A DNA stretch of 64,000 nt from Daphnia carinata (taxonomy: Eukaryota > Arthropoda > Branchiopoda > Diplostraca > Daphniidae): NCBI RefSeq assembly GCF_022539665.2, contig NC_081339.1:4458517-4522516 (forward strand). Reading direction: 5' to 3'. The first letter of the stretch is position 1, and the number at the start of each line of letters is the position of its first letter. The notes below the pieces were generated by a model. That model was given only the letters and a program-made list of their open reading frames with translations. It searched no databases and was not told the origin of the DNA. The translations under genes were made by a program, and so were the position numbers. Of the stretch, positions 37,403-48,833 are shown piece after piece.

Positions 37403-38683
37403 TTAAGGCTGAGCTTCACAAACAGCACGAGCCGTTTCGCCGCAGTTAACGTCTCCCCAATACGTCAGGAAATCACCGCCGTAGACCATGCAATCGTCAG
37501 TATTGTCAACTTGCATATTGGGTCTCCCTGGGAACCAAGCAGTGTAAGTCTGGTCGGTCAACAGCGACATCGTGCTTTCCCAAACCCATGAGTTGTCACG
37601 ACGGTAATCGGTCAGTGAGGTCCAGTGTTGTTGATCTGCCATTAGAAAAAGAATATTCTAAATACAGCTAGATCCACAAGGAATGTTGATGCTTCGGCTT
37701 AGCTATTTGCTATGCATTGTTTTACTTATGTAAAACCACTGCCATTCCGGCTAATAAGCATAAAATTCCATAGATTCGATGTCACTTACCGGGAATCCAA
37801 GCTCCGCGAACCTTCTGTTCTTCTAGTTGCGTTTCGAAAGACACCAATTTCATGTCGACGTCAAGGCAGAACATCGCGTGATCAGCCTGGCTCAGCTATA
37901 ATTTTGAAGAAAATTAAGGAAATCCATAGAAAAAAAGGAATTGGCAATGTTTTGCAAGGTTTTGCCCCAACGTTAGGAAAACTTACAAGCCTCGAGATTT
38001 GACAATAGCAGGAAACCTCGTCCACTATTCGTCCACAGCTAGTGTCTACTCCCACGTTGAATCCACAAGCAACGGCCTATGTTGAAAAAAAATAATAACA
38101 TTATGCACTTGCAAAACATATCAGTAAAGGAACAAAAAATACATCACCTTTTGAATCTTGAGCTGCAAATGGGTTGCCGCTTTCAAAAATCGAACGGACG
38201 CTTTCGAATTTTTAGTGTAGAGAGTCACAGGCAATTCGTCTTTTCCTGAAAGTTCGTGGGTTTCCTGGTGTTCAAGTTGAAGGATTGGAGAATCGTTGTC
38301 CATTTCGTCCCCAAACTGCACAATAGATGGATATAATGAGCCCAATGCTAGTTAAAACTAAGTAAAACATAGTAAGAAAAAATATGCTTAACTACCTCCA
38401 TGACTTCACGAAGGACGCTGAACGCCAGAATACGGTCGTCTTGTGTTTGAAACTCTAAAACACAACCTTCTTGAAAAGGACCGTCGATAATAAGGGCATC
38501 GTCAATAAACATCTGCTTCCCGCAAAAGGAAGAAGGATTCGCTGTTTAAATAGATAAAATGAAGTATTGCAATTCAGTTTGATTTGTTAGATGAAATTTA
38601 CGTGGAAAGGCAGCCACTTTTCCGTAACTGAAGTGAACCAAAGCCAGCGTAAAGACGCAAAAAGCTATCGGATTTTTCATCAT
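37403..38683 (-). CDS. Lectin-1: secreted CUB-like plus C-type-lectin protein
   Basis: Six exons, ATG at 38683 to TAA at 37403. MMKNPIAFCVFTLALVHFSYG is a signal peptide. A CUB-like module follows, with a cysteine pair (SSFCGKQMFID, EGCVLEF). Next is a short Cys-rich linker (ACGFNVGVDTSCGRIVDEVS, CYC). The C-terminal C-type lectin-like domain includes LVSFETQLEEQ, HWTSLTDYRRDNSWVWEST, WFPGRPN, DDCMVYGG, WGDVNC and AVCEAQP. The canonical Ca/sugar motifs EPN or QPD and WND are absent, so sugar binding is doubtful; a structural, adhesive or immune role is inferred. A TATA box (38782-38789) lies about 100 bp before the ATG. First of three tandem copies with the same exon plan. The CUB assignment is by pattern only. 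Confidence 0.85.
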
Positions 38684-39828
38684 TGTTGGTAATGAAAGTT
38701 TACGGAACTCTAACAGTCTAAGGCAATGGCTTAGTTGGACGCGGTGTTACCCACTTCTGGCGGAGTGGTCTGAAATCTGCGTTTATATATGAAGCAACGC
38801 TGGTCAAAGTTGGATGAGAGGATTGTGTACAATTGGGATGAATACATGAACATATAACAGTCACGGAAGCATCACTCAAAAACAAGAGAAATCTGTCAAA
38901 AACATTGACAAGTGTGAAACTTGACATTGAAGTTAAAGGTGAAAAAAATTTCCCCAAATCACACAATTGGTCGGCTTATCATTGGACTTTAAATAAAGGT
39001 CACATGAAAACTGTTGGTTAACATAAGGTGAAAAGCAAACATGGAAAAACCAAAACATATGCGCTAGTTTCAACTTCGTCGTTTTCAGGTTCTTGTTGAC
39101 CAAATGTCTTGCAGCTGTATCAACAGTTCAAAGATATACATTCGATCAATATCATCTGACAACAGACTGCTCAAGGTGTGTGCAAGAAGGATGAGAACTC
39201 ACTTGATGGACAATGTTTATCATCATGTCTTTTCAAATGTGCAAATCATTCATCATTGTATCGAATATCATTGTTTTTCGAGCCTCTCCTCGAAAAGGTA
39301 TGCTCTGCTGACAACGGACATATTTAATAAGCTGTCAAGGATCGTCTTATTTTCATTCGATTAAGAAGTTCTATTTGATTACACCCAACGACACGGATGT
39401 GTATGCTAAGAAAAGGTAAAATAAAAATCCCCTTTATTATCTGATGAATTCAAAATCACAACAAAGGGCATATACACATTTTGCTAACTATCCTTCATCG
39501 CAGCGATTAGATCTCTAGATCTAACGGTGTCGAAACTGCTTAGGTGATTTTTAAGGGCATCTGTCCTTCTCTCCTTATTCATCAATGTTATGTAAAAGAA
39601 CACAGTATGTAGCCAGTGAGTGTTATGCAGGAACATAACAACAGAGTGTATTAGCTTGTGATGTTCTACACTAGAGTCACTTTTGCCAACACCTCCTACC
39701 GAAAAAAAAGGTGTATAGAGCGGAAATGATTGTCCCATATTTCTTAAGTCACTTTGCATTCCCAAACCTAATATCTGCTATGCAAAACTGAATGCATATG
39801 TTTAGCAATCAGGTATAGAATATAGGAA
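38684..39828. other. Intergenic between lectin-1 and lectin-2
   Basis: Contains the lectin-1 TATA box. A 93-codon minus frame (39484-39765) and an 86-codon plus frame (39104-39364) show no family resemblance or supporting signals. They may be 3' UTR of lectin-2 or chance. Confidence 0.45.
38782..38789 (-). promoter_or_regulatory. TATA box of lectin-1
   Basis: TATATAAA on the minus strand, 99 bp upstream of the lectin-1 ATG. Confidence 0.6.
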
Positions 39829-41107
39829 CTATGGCTGAGCTTCACAAATGGCATTAGCTAGCGATGAACAATTAACGTCGCCCCAAAATGTTAAGTATGT
39901 ACTTCCACCGTACAACATGCAATTAAACTGATCGCTCTCCTGAGTAAGAGGTCTTCCGGGGAACCAGTTAGTGTAGTTTCCATTGCTCAACAGAGTCATT
40001 GTGCTTTCCCATAACCAAGAACCGTCACGGCGAGTGTCAGTCAATGAAGTCCAAAATGGAATTTCTAATAAATTAATACAAAAAAAATGTAAGCTATGTA
40101 ACTCATGCTGTACAGTTTACCACTTGCTTCATGTCAAAATAAACTTTTGCTAGCCAAACAGAAAGTTTAAATGTCGCTGCAGTGCTAAAATTGAATTGTG
40201 CACTTACGGGTACTCCAAGTTCTTTGAATGAGCTCTTCTTCTTCTTTGCTTTCAAAGGAAACAAGTTTCATCCCGCTATCAAGACAAGACATGGTTTGAT
40301 CTGGTTGGTTTTTCTATTCCAAACAAGAATGTGTTTAACATTTCAGGACTGAGCTTTTTCTTACGCTAAAGTAGTACGTTCTCTTACATTGTCGAAAAGA
40401 GCACAGTAGCACGAAACCTCGTCAACCATTCGGCCACATTGGGTTTCTGGTTTGATATTATACGAACAATTGGCAGCCTTTAGAAGAATAGAATAGTGCA
40501 GGTGTAGCAGAGTTCAGATTGGGAATAAAAGTCACGTTACCTTCTGAATTCTGAGCTTCAAATGTGAGATTGGTGTCTTCGAAAATTGCACTGTCGCCTT
40601 AGATGTAGTGCTGTACAATGTCTCCGGTAAACCTTTTCTTGACAACTGTATTATGTCATCATTTTCGAGCTGAACTTTTGGCGAATAGATGTCAGCTCCA
40701 TCACGAATCTAACGCAATGACATGGAATTTTTTAAAATTTAAAATTGAATAATATTTTCAACTAAAAAATCTTTGACCGCACGGACAAAAACTCTTGCGC
40801 GTCTTTGATGTTTCCATCAAGGATGCTGAATGCAAGTATACGGTCCTCTTGAGTTTCGAATTGCCAAATGAAATTTTCGCCAAACGGACCACCAATCACG
40901 ACTTCGCTGTCTACGAAGATGGGTCTCCATTCGTAATCTAAATTGAAATGACACTGTACATAGGACTATATCCATCTTTATGTTGTCTTAGGAATAGATT
41001 TCCATTGGAATAAGAAAATATTTACCTTCAGGTGCCAATATAGTTCCATAGCAACTATGACTGACTGCAGCTAATATAACAACGTAAAATGGCAAAGTCT
41101 TTGCCAT
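39829..41107 (-). CDS. Lectin-2: secreted CUB-like plus C-type-lectin protein, CUB cysteines lost
   Basis: Second member of the triplet, same six-exon plan, ATG at 41107 to TAG at 39829. The signal peptide is MAKTLPFYVVILAAVSHSCYG. The two cysteines that bracket the first CUB-like strands in lectin-1 and lectin-3 are both replaced here (YEWRPIFVDSEVVI and GENFIWQFE), while the surrounding FVDSEVVI and QEDRIL stay conserved. The linker (CSYNIKPETQCGRMVDEVS, CYC) and lectin domain (FWTSLTDTRRDGSWLWESTM, WFPGRP, CMLYGG, WGDVNC, AICEAQP) are intact, again without EPN/QPD/WND. A TATA-like TATTTAAAG at 41203-41211 lies about 100 bp before the ATG. Reading frames are clean, so this looks like an active gene. 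Confidence 0.85.
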
Positions 41108-41798
41108 TTCTAGTAACGCGGTTAGGTAGATTGAATTGATGCTGGCCTCTGCACGTTTGTGCTTATCGACCTACAGTTTGTATGCAGTCGCCTAACTTCT
41201 GCCTTTAAATAAAGAACAATTGTCGATTTGAACGCTCCAGCGAGCTCGGTGTATCTGTATTGCCGAATTCTATAGTGAGAAGCCAAGAGCAAGCGCAGCA
41301 AGATAGACGAACAAAATCGACCAGCGAGAGAAGGAGGAGGGATTTGCTAAGTCCCTTTCATTATCAAATGAATGTTTGTACATAGGTGAGAAATTGGGCG
41401 TTGAACTGTGAGAACAAGTCCCCATGTCGATAAGATGTATAGCTTCCTTAACCGTTTGCTTGATGTATCGCTTTCCTTCCGCCTTGCCAGCCACAACAAG
41501 CGTTTGAATTACGTAAAAAAAAAACGGTATAGTTGTAATTTCAGATATGCCAATCATCCCTCCACATCTTTAGTTCAATCAGTTACCCCTTCTGGAAAAT
41601 CCTGTAGCAGCTTGTTTTGTACGGAATACATCACCACCTTATATAAGAACAATAAAAAAAGGTCAATTGACCATCGTTTGAAATGCAAGTTAACTATTTA
41701 TTGAAAAGTAAACTAGATACGAATGTTATTGCTGCCTATGTTATAATTTTATTTCCCAGTTGGATTGGCTAAATTTACATGTTTGTTTTGGCTGCGCA
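41108..41798. other. Intergenic between lectin-2 and lectin-3
   Basis: Contains the lectin-2 TATA-like box. A 95-codon minus frame (41270-41557) ends in a hydrophobic tail (see findings). No conserved family was recognised. Confidence 0.45.
41203..41211 (-). promoter_or_regulatory. TATA-like box of lectin-2
   Basis: TATTTAAAG on the minus strand, 96 bp upstream of the lectin-2 ATG, the same spacing as in lectin-1. Confidence 0.45.
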
Positions 41799-43023
41799 TT
41801 ATGGTTGCGCTTCGCAGATAGCATGAGCCATGGTTCCACAAGTGGTATCACCCCAAAATGTCAAGAATCTAGTACCACCGTAGACCATACAATCATCGTT
41901 GTTACCAGCCGCAGTGCTTGGTTTTCCAGGATACCAATTCGTATAAACAGCAAAGGTCATCGTGCTCTCCCAGATCCAAGCACCATCACGCCGGGTATCG
42001 GTCAAGGAAGTCCAATATTCCACCTCTGTTGACCATAGAAAAAAAAAGGGTAAGTCTTTGTGTGTGAGTGCCCCACACTCAAATGAAAAGATTATAAGAA
42101 ATAATGTGACTTACGAGTTCCCCAGGTTGATTGAACTATTTGCTCTTCTGTTGCATTTTCGAAAGATATCAGTTTCATATTGTTGTCAACACAATACATT
42201 GTTTGATCTGCTTGCACTCTCTGTCAATGTAAACCGGTAAATTTTAATTTAAAGAAACATAGGTAGCTGATTTCGTCAATATTTTGGTGACTAATAGATC
42301 GTTGCTTACGTTGGTGAACGTAGCACAATAACACGAAGACGCGTCAACGATCCGACCACATTGACTATCTAGCCCCAGATTGAACGGGCAGGAAACAGCC
42401 TATATGCGGTGTAATTCAATCAAAATAGTTTTATTAGAAAAAGGATCATTGTAAATAAAAAAGCGAAAATACCTTCTGTATTTTGAGTTCCAAATTTGAA
42501 GTAGGTGTCTTTTTAAATCGGATGCTAGCTTCGGGTACAGTCGTGTACACGGACTGAGGCAAATCTTTTCGTGAAACTTCGTGAATCTTCTGATTTTGCA
42601 CGAGGAGAATAGGAGAAGCGCTATCGATTCCATCATGAATCTATATCATATAAATAACACATTCTTTAGTTGATTAACAGACAGCAAAGATCAGAAATGT
42701 TTTACGCTGAAATACTCTTCGACTTCGTTTAAGTTTCCGTTGACGGCAGTAACAACTAGGATGCGATCTTCTTGCGTTTCAAACTCCCATACGCAATCTG
42801 CACGCAATGGAGCATCAATCACGACTGCTTCATCAACGAAAACCCGTCCACCACAACCTGTAAAATAAATATCATTTCTTTTAGAAATCCGATTGAAAAT
42901 TGAAACAAGTTTTCAAAAAGTTCATTTTAAACGCTTTATACCTTGAATCTTTACACCATTTGCAGAGTTCTGATTGACGAGAGTCGCTACTACAAAGATA
43001 AAAAGAGCAAAAGCTTTTGCCAT
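41799..43023 (-). CDS. Lectin-3: secreted CUB-like plus C-type-lectin protein
   Basis: Third tandem copy, ATG at 43023 (MAKAFALFIFVVATLV signal peptide) to TAA at 41799. The CUB-like module has both cysteines (GCGGRVFVDEAVVI, RADCVWEFETQEDRIL). The linker is SCPFNLGLDSQCGRIVDASS followed by CYC. The lectin domain reads YWTSLTDTRRDGAWIWESTM, WYPGKPS, DDCMVYGG, FWGDTTCG and AICEAQP, so the WGD(V)NC seen in the other two is WGDTTC here. No EPN/QPD/WND sugar-binding motif. It is closest to lectin-2 in the lectin domain but to lectin-1 in cysteine content. Confidence 0.85.
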
Positions 43024-43555
43024 TGCTGCTACTGTTCTCCAAAGGAAGCTCAATATAAATCTTATGGTTAATTCAATCGTAATTAGCCAGAGATTTGGAA
43101 TGAGTTGATACTAACGTAACCAAACTTACCCTGCTTGAATCTGTGATAAATACTAACACATACATATCCATAATCTACCAACTTATCGAAGGAATATTAG
43201 ATAATAAGAAACCAAGATAGCTAAATTGCTTAAAATACATAACACATGGCTGTTGGTCGATATTTGGATAGGAACCAACATAAAAACAACCTGGACTCTT
43301 AATCAACTGTCTTTTGGTTTTGCAATTACAAACGAAAAATTTCCCCTGATAAATACACAATTCAACATGTTGCAACCAACTATATTAAATCATGAAATGT
43401 TTGTATGTGTCATCCGTGTACAGAGCACCCAGTGCGGAATCCAATTTCCCTGTCCTTGTCAGATGAGGGACTACTATGCTTCATATTTTAGGACGTGTAA
43501 AGCTTAACAAACCTTTATGTAAGCTGGAATGCATTCAGAAAATGCTAATACTTTT
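43024..43555. other. Intergenic: lectin-3 5' flank and MT-2 3' flank
   Basis: No coding sequence recognised. A weak TATA-like TATTTATC (minus, 43142-43149) lies about 120 bp before lectin-3. Confidence 0.45.
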
Positions 43556-44677
43556 TTACACCTTCCGTCCCATCAAAAGAAAGTACTTTCGTTGCAACTT
43601 GAGCTCCACGTTGGCCGGATCGTCCGTAGTTCCCAAACATGCGAGGCACCTCCACGTGAATCAACGTTTTCATCAATCAATATAATGCATAAAAACGATA
43701 TTTCGAATAACAAAGAGAATATACCTTGATATGAATTCTTGAAGTACTTCTCTTCCGGCAGATTCACCTTTATCCCGACACATATTTTGATAGCCGGACC
43801 ATGATTCCAAATCAAATGCCAATCTGGCCAAAGTGTAAGGCTCTTCATCAGACCACACCTCATCACTGCGGGTTTTAACATTAAAGTTATGTGTTTAGTA
43901 ATACTGCATTAAAAATTATCCTTACCGCACCGTTTCCGCGTAAGGAATTGAAAAATCGGCGTATTCATTTTCTAAATGACGAACGCCACCGCCCCAATAA
44001 GGACCAAGACTTTCAAAGTAAAACTAATTCAGATTTTAGTTATTTGATTTCCAATAACGTCATGTATGATAAGCATACACGTTTTATTTCAGCATTCAGT
44101 TCGTCAGACTTTGTGGCGTGAACTGCCGTTGGCAAGAAATAGCTGGCCAAAGCGACTACCCCATTTTTGCACAGAACTCTATCAGCATCCTTCAGGAAGG
44201 CTGGCAAATCAAACCAATGTGCAGCCACGCAAGCCACCACAAGTTGAGCTGATCCATTTTCAGCTGGACTATTCTCCGCTGGACTAACCCTGTTGACGGA
44301 AATTTCAATATTATGCCACTATGATTGTTTGATTACTGTGTAGGTTACTGAAATTCTATGTTATGTGGGTATTCCAGCGTCTTGGCCACTTCTATTTGCG
44401 CAGGGCTTATGTCCGTGGCTAAGACTTTACGGAATGAACTCGCAAAAAGTCCACTGCATTGGCCATTTCCGCATCCAACGTCCAAACAAAGTTCCAGCTC
44501 ACCTTCAAACTGTCCAAAATGGAGATAGCCTTGTTAGTTACTTAGGTTAAACTTAAAATCATTTACCTTTTCTCTCAGGAAATCGACAATCCTTTCAGCG
44601 AGTTGAGGCGGTGCATTTGGTCTGGCTTTAGCGTATAGTGCTGCGTGCTGAACTTGTTCAAAGAACCGCTGCGACAT
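43556..44677 (-). CDS. MT-2: class I SAM-dependent methyltransferase (Methyltransf_11 / TMT1-CRG1-like)
   Basis: Paralogue of MT-1. ATG at 44677 (MSQRFFEQVQHAALYAKARP); stop at 43556 in a terminal exon identified by junction. The donor TCAAG|GTATAT at about 43727 joins TGC CTC GCA and reads CLACLGTTDDPANVELKLQR then KYFLLMGRKV. Motif I is CLDVGCGNGQC with ATDIS after it. VVACVAAHWFDLPAFLKDAD and RVLCKNGVVALASY form the substrate/SAM pocket region. The C-terminal part has ESLGPYWGGGVRHLENEYAD and ESWSGYQNMCRDKGESAG. Six exons with the same breakpoints as MT-1. Intact reading frame and a start codon clearer than that of MT-1. Substrate unknown. Confidence 0.88.
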
Positions 44678-45117
44678 GATCGTGAAAATGACTGGGTTTG
44701 TTGTGTAATGAACGACTTCCCGTTTGCTACTGTGTGCTTAGTCTGCCTTCCCAGACGGTGCGACTGATGCTGAGGGCAATGTATAGAGTTTGATTGCTCA
44801 GTCCATATTGGGATACAAACCTTGAGATGCCTGATAACAAAGGAAATACTTGCCAGGATAGCCTTGACTAGCAAGTCACGGTCATGTTTCACCGAGTTTC
44901 ACTTTATCGGGATAAATAAGACTACCTGTAAAATTTCCTTGGTTGAGGCCAAGAAAATGCAAAGGGAATTAAAATACAAAATTTACATTTATTATCGTGC
45001 TCCACGAAGAAATAAAATCTGTAGCGAAGGTACATGTCTTTAGAAATCGATTAGTAAGGATAATTGCATGGGTCTAGAAAATTTAATAGGCGTTTCACAT
45101 TTGAACGCCAGATCAAC
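44678..45117. other. Intergenic: MT-2 5' flank and CA-2 3' flank
   Basis: No coding sequence, repeat or clear promoter motif seen. Confidence 0.45.
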
Positions 45118-46418
45118 TTAGTTAAATATAGTTTTGTTATTGCGATAAGTTACCAGTCGATCGTGAATGGACTGTACAGGTCGAAAATTATCTGTCAGGT
45201 GATGACCTTCCTCGTCAAATAGCTCTCTAAATTCGTTCATCTACCAAAAACCCATTTAATCTATTGTCATTCTAAACTTATAGATACACTCACCTGACGC
45301 TCAGAGAGAGCTATTGGTGTGTCGAAGACAGTCCAGATGACAGCTTCATTACACAACGGAGTCGTCAACGATCCGTTGTAACGATAAAAAGTTAATGGAT
45401 TGTCGGGAATCAGATCCTCCAACGCGACTGGATTTGAAAGATTCGATACGCTTGAGTTTCCTCGATTAGCAGAAGGTCTCGTAATTTCATCAAAATGTTC
45501 AATGTGCCGGAATGCAATGTTATCTCTCTTCTCCATCTGAAATTTTCTTAATAGAATTCCACATGTTTAGCGATGTCTTTAACGATATGTACCTCTATAA
45601 GAACAGCGAGAACAGCCAGTCCGTCTGGATGCTTCGAAGCTTCTGTGAAATTATCGTATTTCTGACTGAAATGAACCATGTGAAGTTCAGCCGGATATCT
45701 TTCAAGGAGTACGAAGCAAAATTGAATACAGGAACAATTAAAATACAATATTCAAATGAGGAAGGTGGAGCATTTTTACCTTTTGTTGGCTATACGATGT
45801 TCACTGCCTTTATTGCTTTTGCTGCCCCAATGGAAATGAAGTTGATAGAAAATGTACCGATCAGACAATCCTCCATTTTCAATGTACGGAAGATAATCCT
45901 TTCCCTCTCTCTTACCAATTTGAAGCGTAACTGTGGTTAAATACCAATAATTACAAGAAGGTAATAATTAAAATGTACAGAGACATTGGAGATTCGAATA
46001 CCTGTGTGGCCGTTGTTTGTGACCGTTTCAGGAAACACCTTGTCGTAAAAACCGAACGATAATTTGGGATAATTGACAACGAGAGCTTTATGGGGATTAA
46101 TGTTGATGGGAGATTGGTGTTTGCCTCCACAAGGTGCAATATGAATTGGCCATTCAACAGACTCTGTTGATTGTAATCTTCAGTACTAAATATTAAATTA
46201 TGGTACGAGAACGTCTTACCGCCATAGTTCCACGTGTTACCCGCTACCGATGAATTTATCGTTACTAAAAATCACACCAACAAATATAAGTTAATGTAAA
46301 GTTAATGACAGCTTGAATAGATTCACTGTTGAAATTAAAGAAACGTACTGTTTGGTCCTATTAGTGGCAGGGCCTTCAGCCCAGCTGCCATTGCTCGACG
46401 GTCGAACACGTAAAACAT
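45118..46418 (-). CDS. CA-2: alpha-carbonic anhydrase without an obvious signal peptide
   Basis: Complete catalytic core: ACCATT-free but canonical protein motifs PCGGKHQSPINI (disulfide Cys 1), TNNGHTG (His64 proton shuttle), YQLHFHWGSKSNKGSEH (His94/96, Glu106), YPAELHMVHFS (His119) and [20 protein letters not shown] (Thr199, Cys 2). The last exon gives MNEFRELF, DNFRPVQSIHDR and ends at TAA 45118. The first readable exon starts with ATG 46418 (MFYVFDRRAMAAGLKALPLI) or an internal ATG at 46391. Unlike CA-1, CA-3 and CA-4 it is not clearly hydrophobic, and no TATA box lies at the usual distance. Either the true signal-peptide exon is further upstream, or this copy has lost secretion. Intron positions match the other CA copies. 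Confidence 0.88.
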
Positions 46419-46904
46419 TAACTAAATAATATTTAAAAAATTTCTTACGTAATCCTCGTTAAACTGTGATTGGTCTTATGAAGTATTACAATACCGTAAA
46501 AATAAATCTGAGGCTGGAGTGCATGGTGTGATTGACGGACTAGTGAAATCCAATCTTTTGACGGTAAGTATACAACACGCTTACGGAGTGTCAGTTAATG
46601 ACTGCAATTCCGTTAAAAATGTCTCAACAAAGGAAATGTAATTGCGGTAAAAAAAAAAAAAAAGAAGAAAAAAAAAAAAGAAACACGCCAAGCGAACTGC
46701 GACAGGGTTATGCAACTCGGTGTTTCAATATTTGCAAAACGGAAAATGCATATGATAGACAGTGTATTCCATTAATTATTCCATAAACAATATGATATAC
46801 GATAATGGGCATTGCCTTGATATTACTACTTCTGTATAACATATCAATATAATAGTAAACGAAAACGTTTGGGGTTCAAACTGACTGTTGAGGAGTTATA
46901 AGGC
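46419..46904. other. Intergenic: CA-2 5' flank and CA-3 3' flank
   Basis: Contains an A/G-rich tract at 46649-46683. No gene recognised. A missing first exon of CA-2, if any, should lie here. Confidence 0.45.
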
Positions 46905-48255
46905 TTAGTATGAAGCTTCTGTTCGGTAATGAACAACGCGATCGTGGAGCTCTTGAACGGGACGGAAGTTGTCTTCCAATTGTTGGCCTTCTGAATCAAT
47001 TAACAGCCTGAAAATTTCCAACTAAAACAACAAATAAAATAGTTAACATTAATTTGTTTAAAATTGAATGTTTTCATACCTGGCGCTCTGAGATGGCGAT
47101 CGGAGTGTCGAAAACTGTCCAAGTGACATCTTCGTTGCAACCGGGAGTGGTCAGAGAGCCCATGTATCGGAAAAAGGTTCCAGTTTTATCCGGAAGAAGA
47201 TCCGACAATGGGACTGAGTAAGTCAAAGCGCTTTTCTTATCACTATCAGGATTCAGGATTTCATCAAACCGTTCTAGATGACGGAATGCAATATTGTCTC
47301 TGCCTTGCAGCTAAAAAAAAATAAGCTCAATCGTAAATTTTTCTGCACGTAAACTAAAAATTCTTATTCAAAACCTCAATCATGATTCCCAAAACAGCTA
47401 ATCCATCCGGATGGGCAACAGCTGTGCTAAAATTTCCGTACTTGGTATTGTAGTGAACAATATGCAGTTCAGCAGGATATCTTTTCACAAAGATAAATTT
47501 GATTAAATTAAAATATTACAGGTTATCTAATAATCGTCTTACGCTCGACCGTTGATAGTATGTTCACTGCCTGACTGTGAGTCCTTTCCCCAATGGAAAT
47601 GGAGTTGGAAGAATCTGTATGTATCAGTAAGTCCACCTCCAGTAAGGAAAGGCACTTCTTCGTTGAACTGGCTATTTACAGTCATCATAACTGCATCAAT
47701 TTTAAAACAGAATTTAAGCATCTCATAATAATGTTTTGTAATTGAAAGCGCATACCGGTGTGTCCGTTGTTGGTTAGCATCTCGGGAAGCACCTGATCGT
47801 AGTTGTTAAACATCAGACTCGGATAATCGGCTGCAATGGATGAAGCATATTCGAGATTGATGGGAGATTGGTGCTCGCCTCCGCAAGCTGAAAAGTGTTC
47901 CTTCCAATGCACGCGTTCTTTCCGTTCACAATGACAATCACAATTAGTTATACGACTTTGTTTGAAATAGAAATTTGAGTAACCAAACTTACCTGCATAG
48001 CTCCAATGGGCTGGTGGTGCTATTCACAGATGCAACCAACCAAAATGAAATAAAAAACCCTAAATGAATTTTATATATCACTTTGAGAAAATATTGGATA
48101 TCTTACCTGGCGTTGCAGGATTAGCACTAATCGCCGCTACGGAGCAAATTCCCACCAACAGCTGTGCAGAAAATGGATCCAATAATAAAATTTTCGGTTT
48201 TGTTTTGTGAAAAATCGAGTATATTCACCTTGTACAGGAAACCCAGTTTAGCCAT
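46905..48255 (-). CDS. CA-3: secreted alpha-carbonic anhydrase
   Basis: ATG at 48255; MAKLGFLYK spliced to [18 protein letters not shown] forms the signal peptide. Then [21 protein letters not shown] (Cys 1), LTNNGHTG (His64), [18 protein letters not shown] (His94/96), [14 protein letters not shown] (His119) and [18 protein letters not shown] (Thr199, Cys 2). The last exon reads [33 protein letters not shown] and stops at 46905. All residues needed for a fast, disulfide-bonded extracellular carbonic anhydrase are present. A TATA box (48320-48327) lies 65 bp upstream of the ATG. A soluble secreted enzyme; no C-terminal hydrophobic anchor signal. Confidence 0.95.
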
Positions 48256-48833
48256 AGTGGAAGATGAGAAAGGCGAAGTGATGAAAGTACAATGCCTCCC
48301 TCAAGCTTGATTGTTTCGCCTTTTATATTGAATCTCTGACCTCGGATGGTCTTCAATCACATGCTTATGTCCTGACTTCCAGATAAAATGGGAAGACTTT
48401 CGAATCGCATGAGCTTTGATCATGTTTAATGTAAACTTCGCATTGGTTCGTAAGCCCAGTCATGAGGTACATACCAATCTGGTTTACGTCAGATTTGGCT
48501 TTGTGCGACTTTTAGATGTTATACTTACCCAGGCGAATCTGTTTACCGTAACGAGAATAATAATAACTTGAAGTGAAAGTGTCGTTCCACATTTGGAAAA
48601 CGGTGACCTGGATTCGACTGACCTAGCTATATTTAAGCAACAGTGAAAATCGATGAGATAAGGTGTTATACAGTCACAAGGCAATCACGTTTTATTCCTC
48701 GATTAATTTTGGAAATAAAACCAAAGCACGAAAAAGACAGTCGGCAAGCGGGCCTTTCCCCAAAAGGTCCTTGTATATTTGTATTACTTTTCACGGCATA
48801 TTCATGTATAGCCGTCTGCAAACGCATTCTTAG
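48256..48833. other. Intergenic: CA-3 5' flank and CA-4 3' flank
   Basis: Contains the CA-3 TATA box. No other feature seen. Confidence 0.5.
48320..48327 (-). promoter_or_regulatory. TATA box of CA-3
   Basis: TATAAAAG on the minus strand, 65 bp upstream of the CA-3 ATG. Confidence 0.65.
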
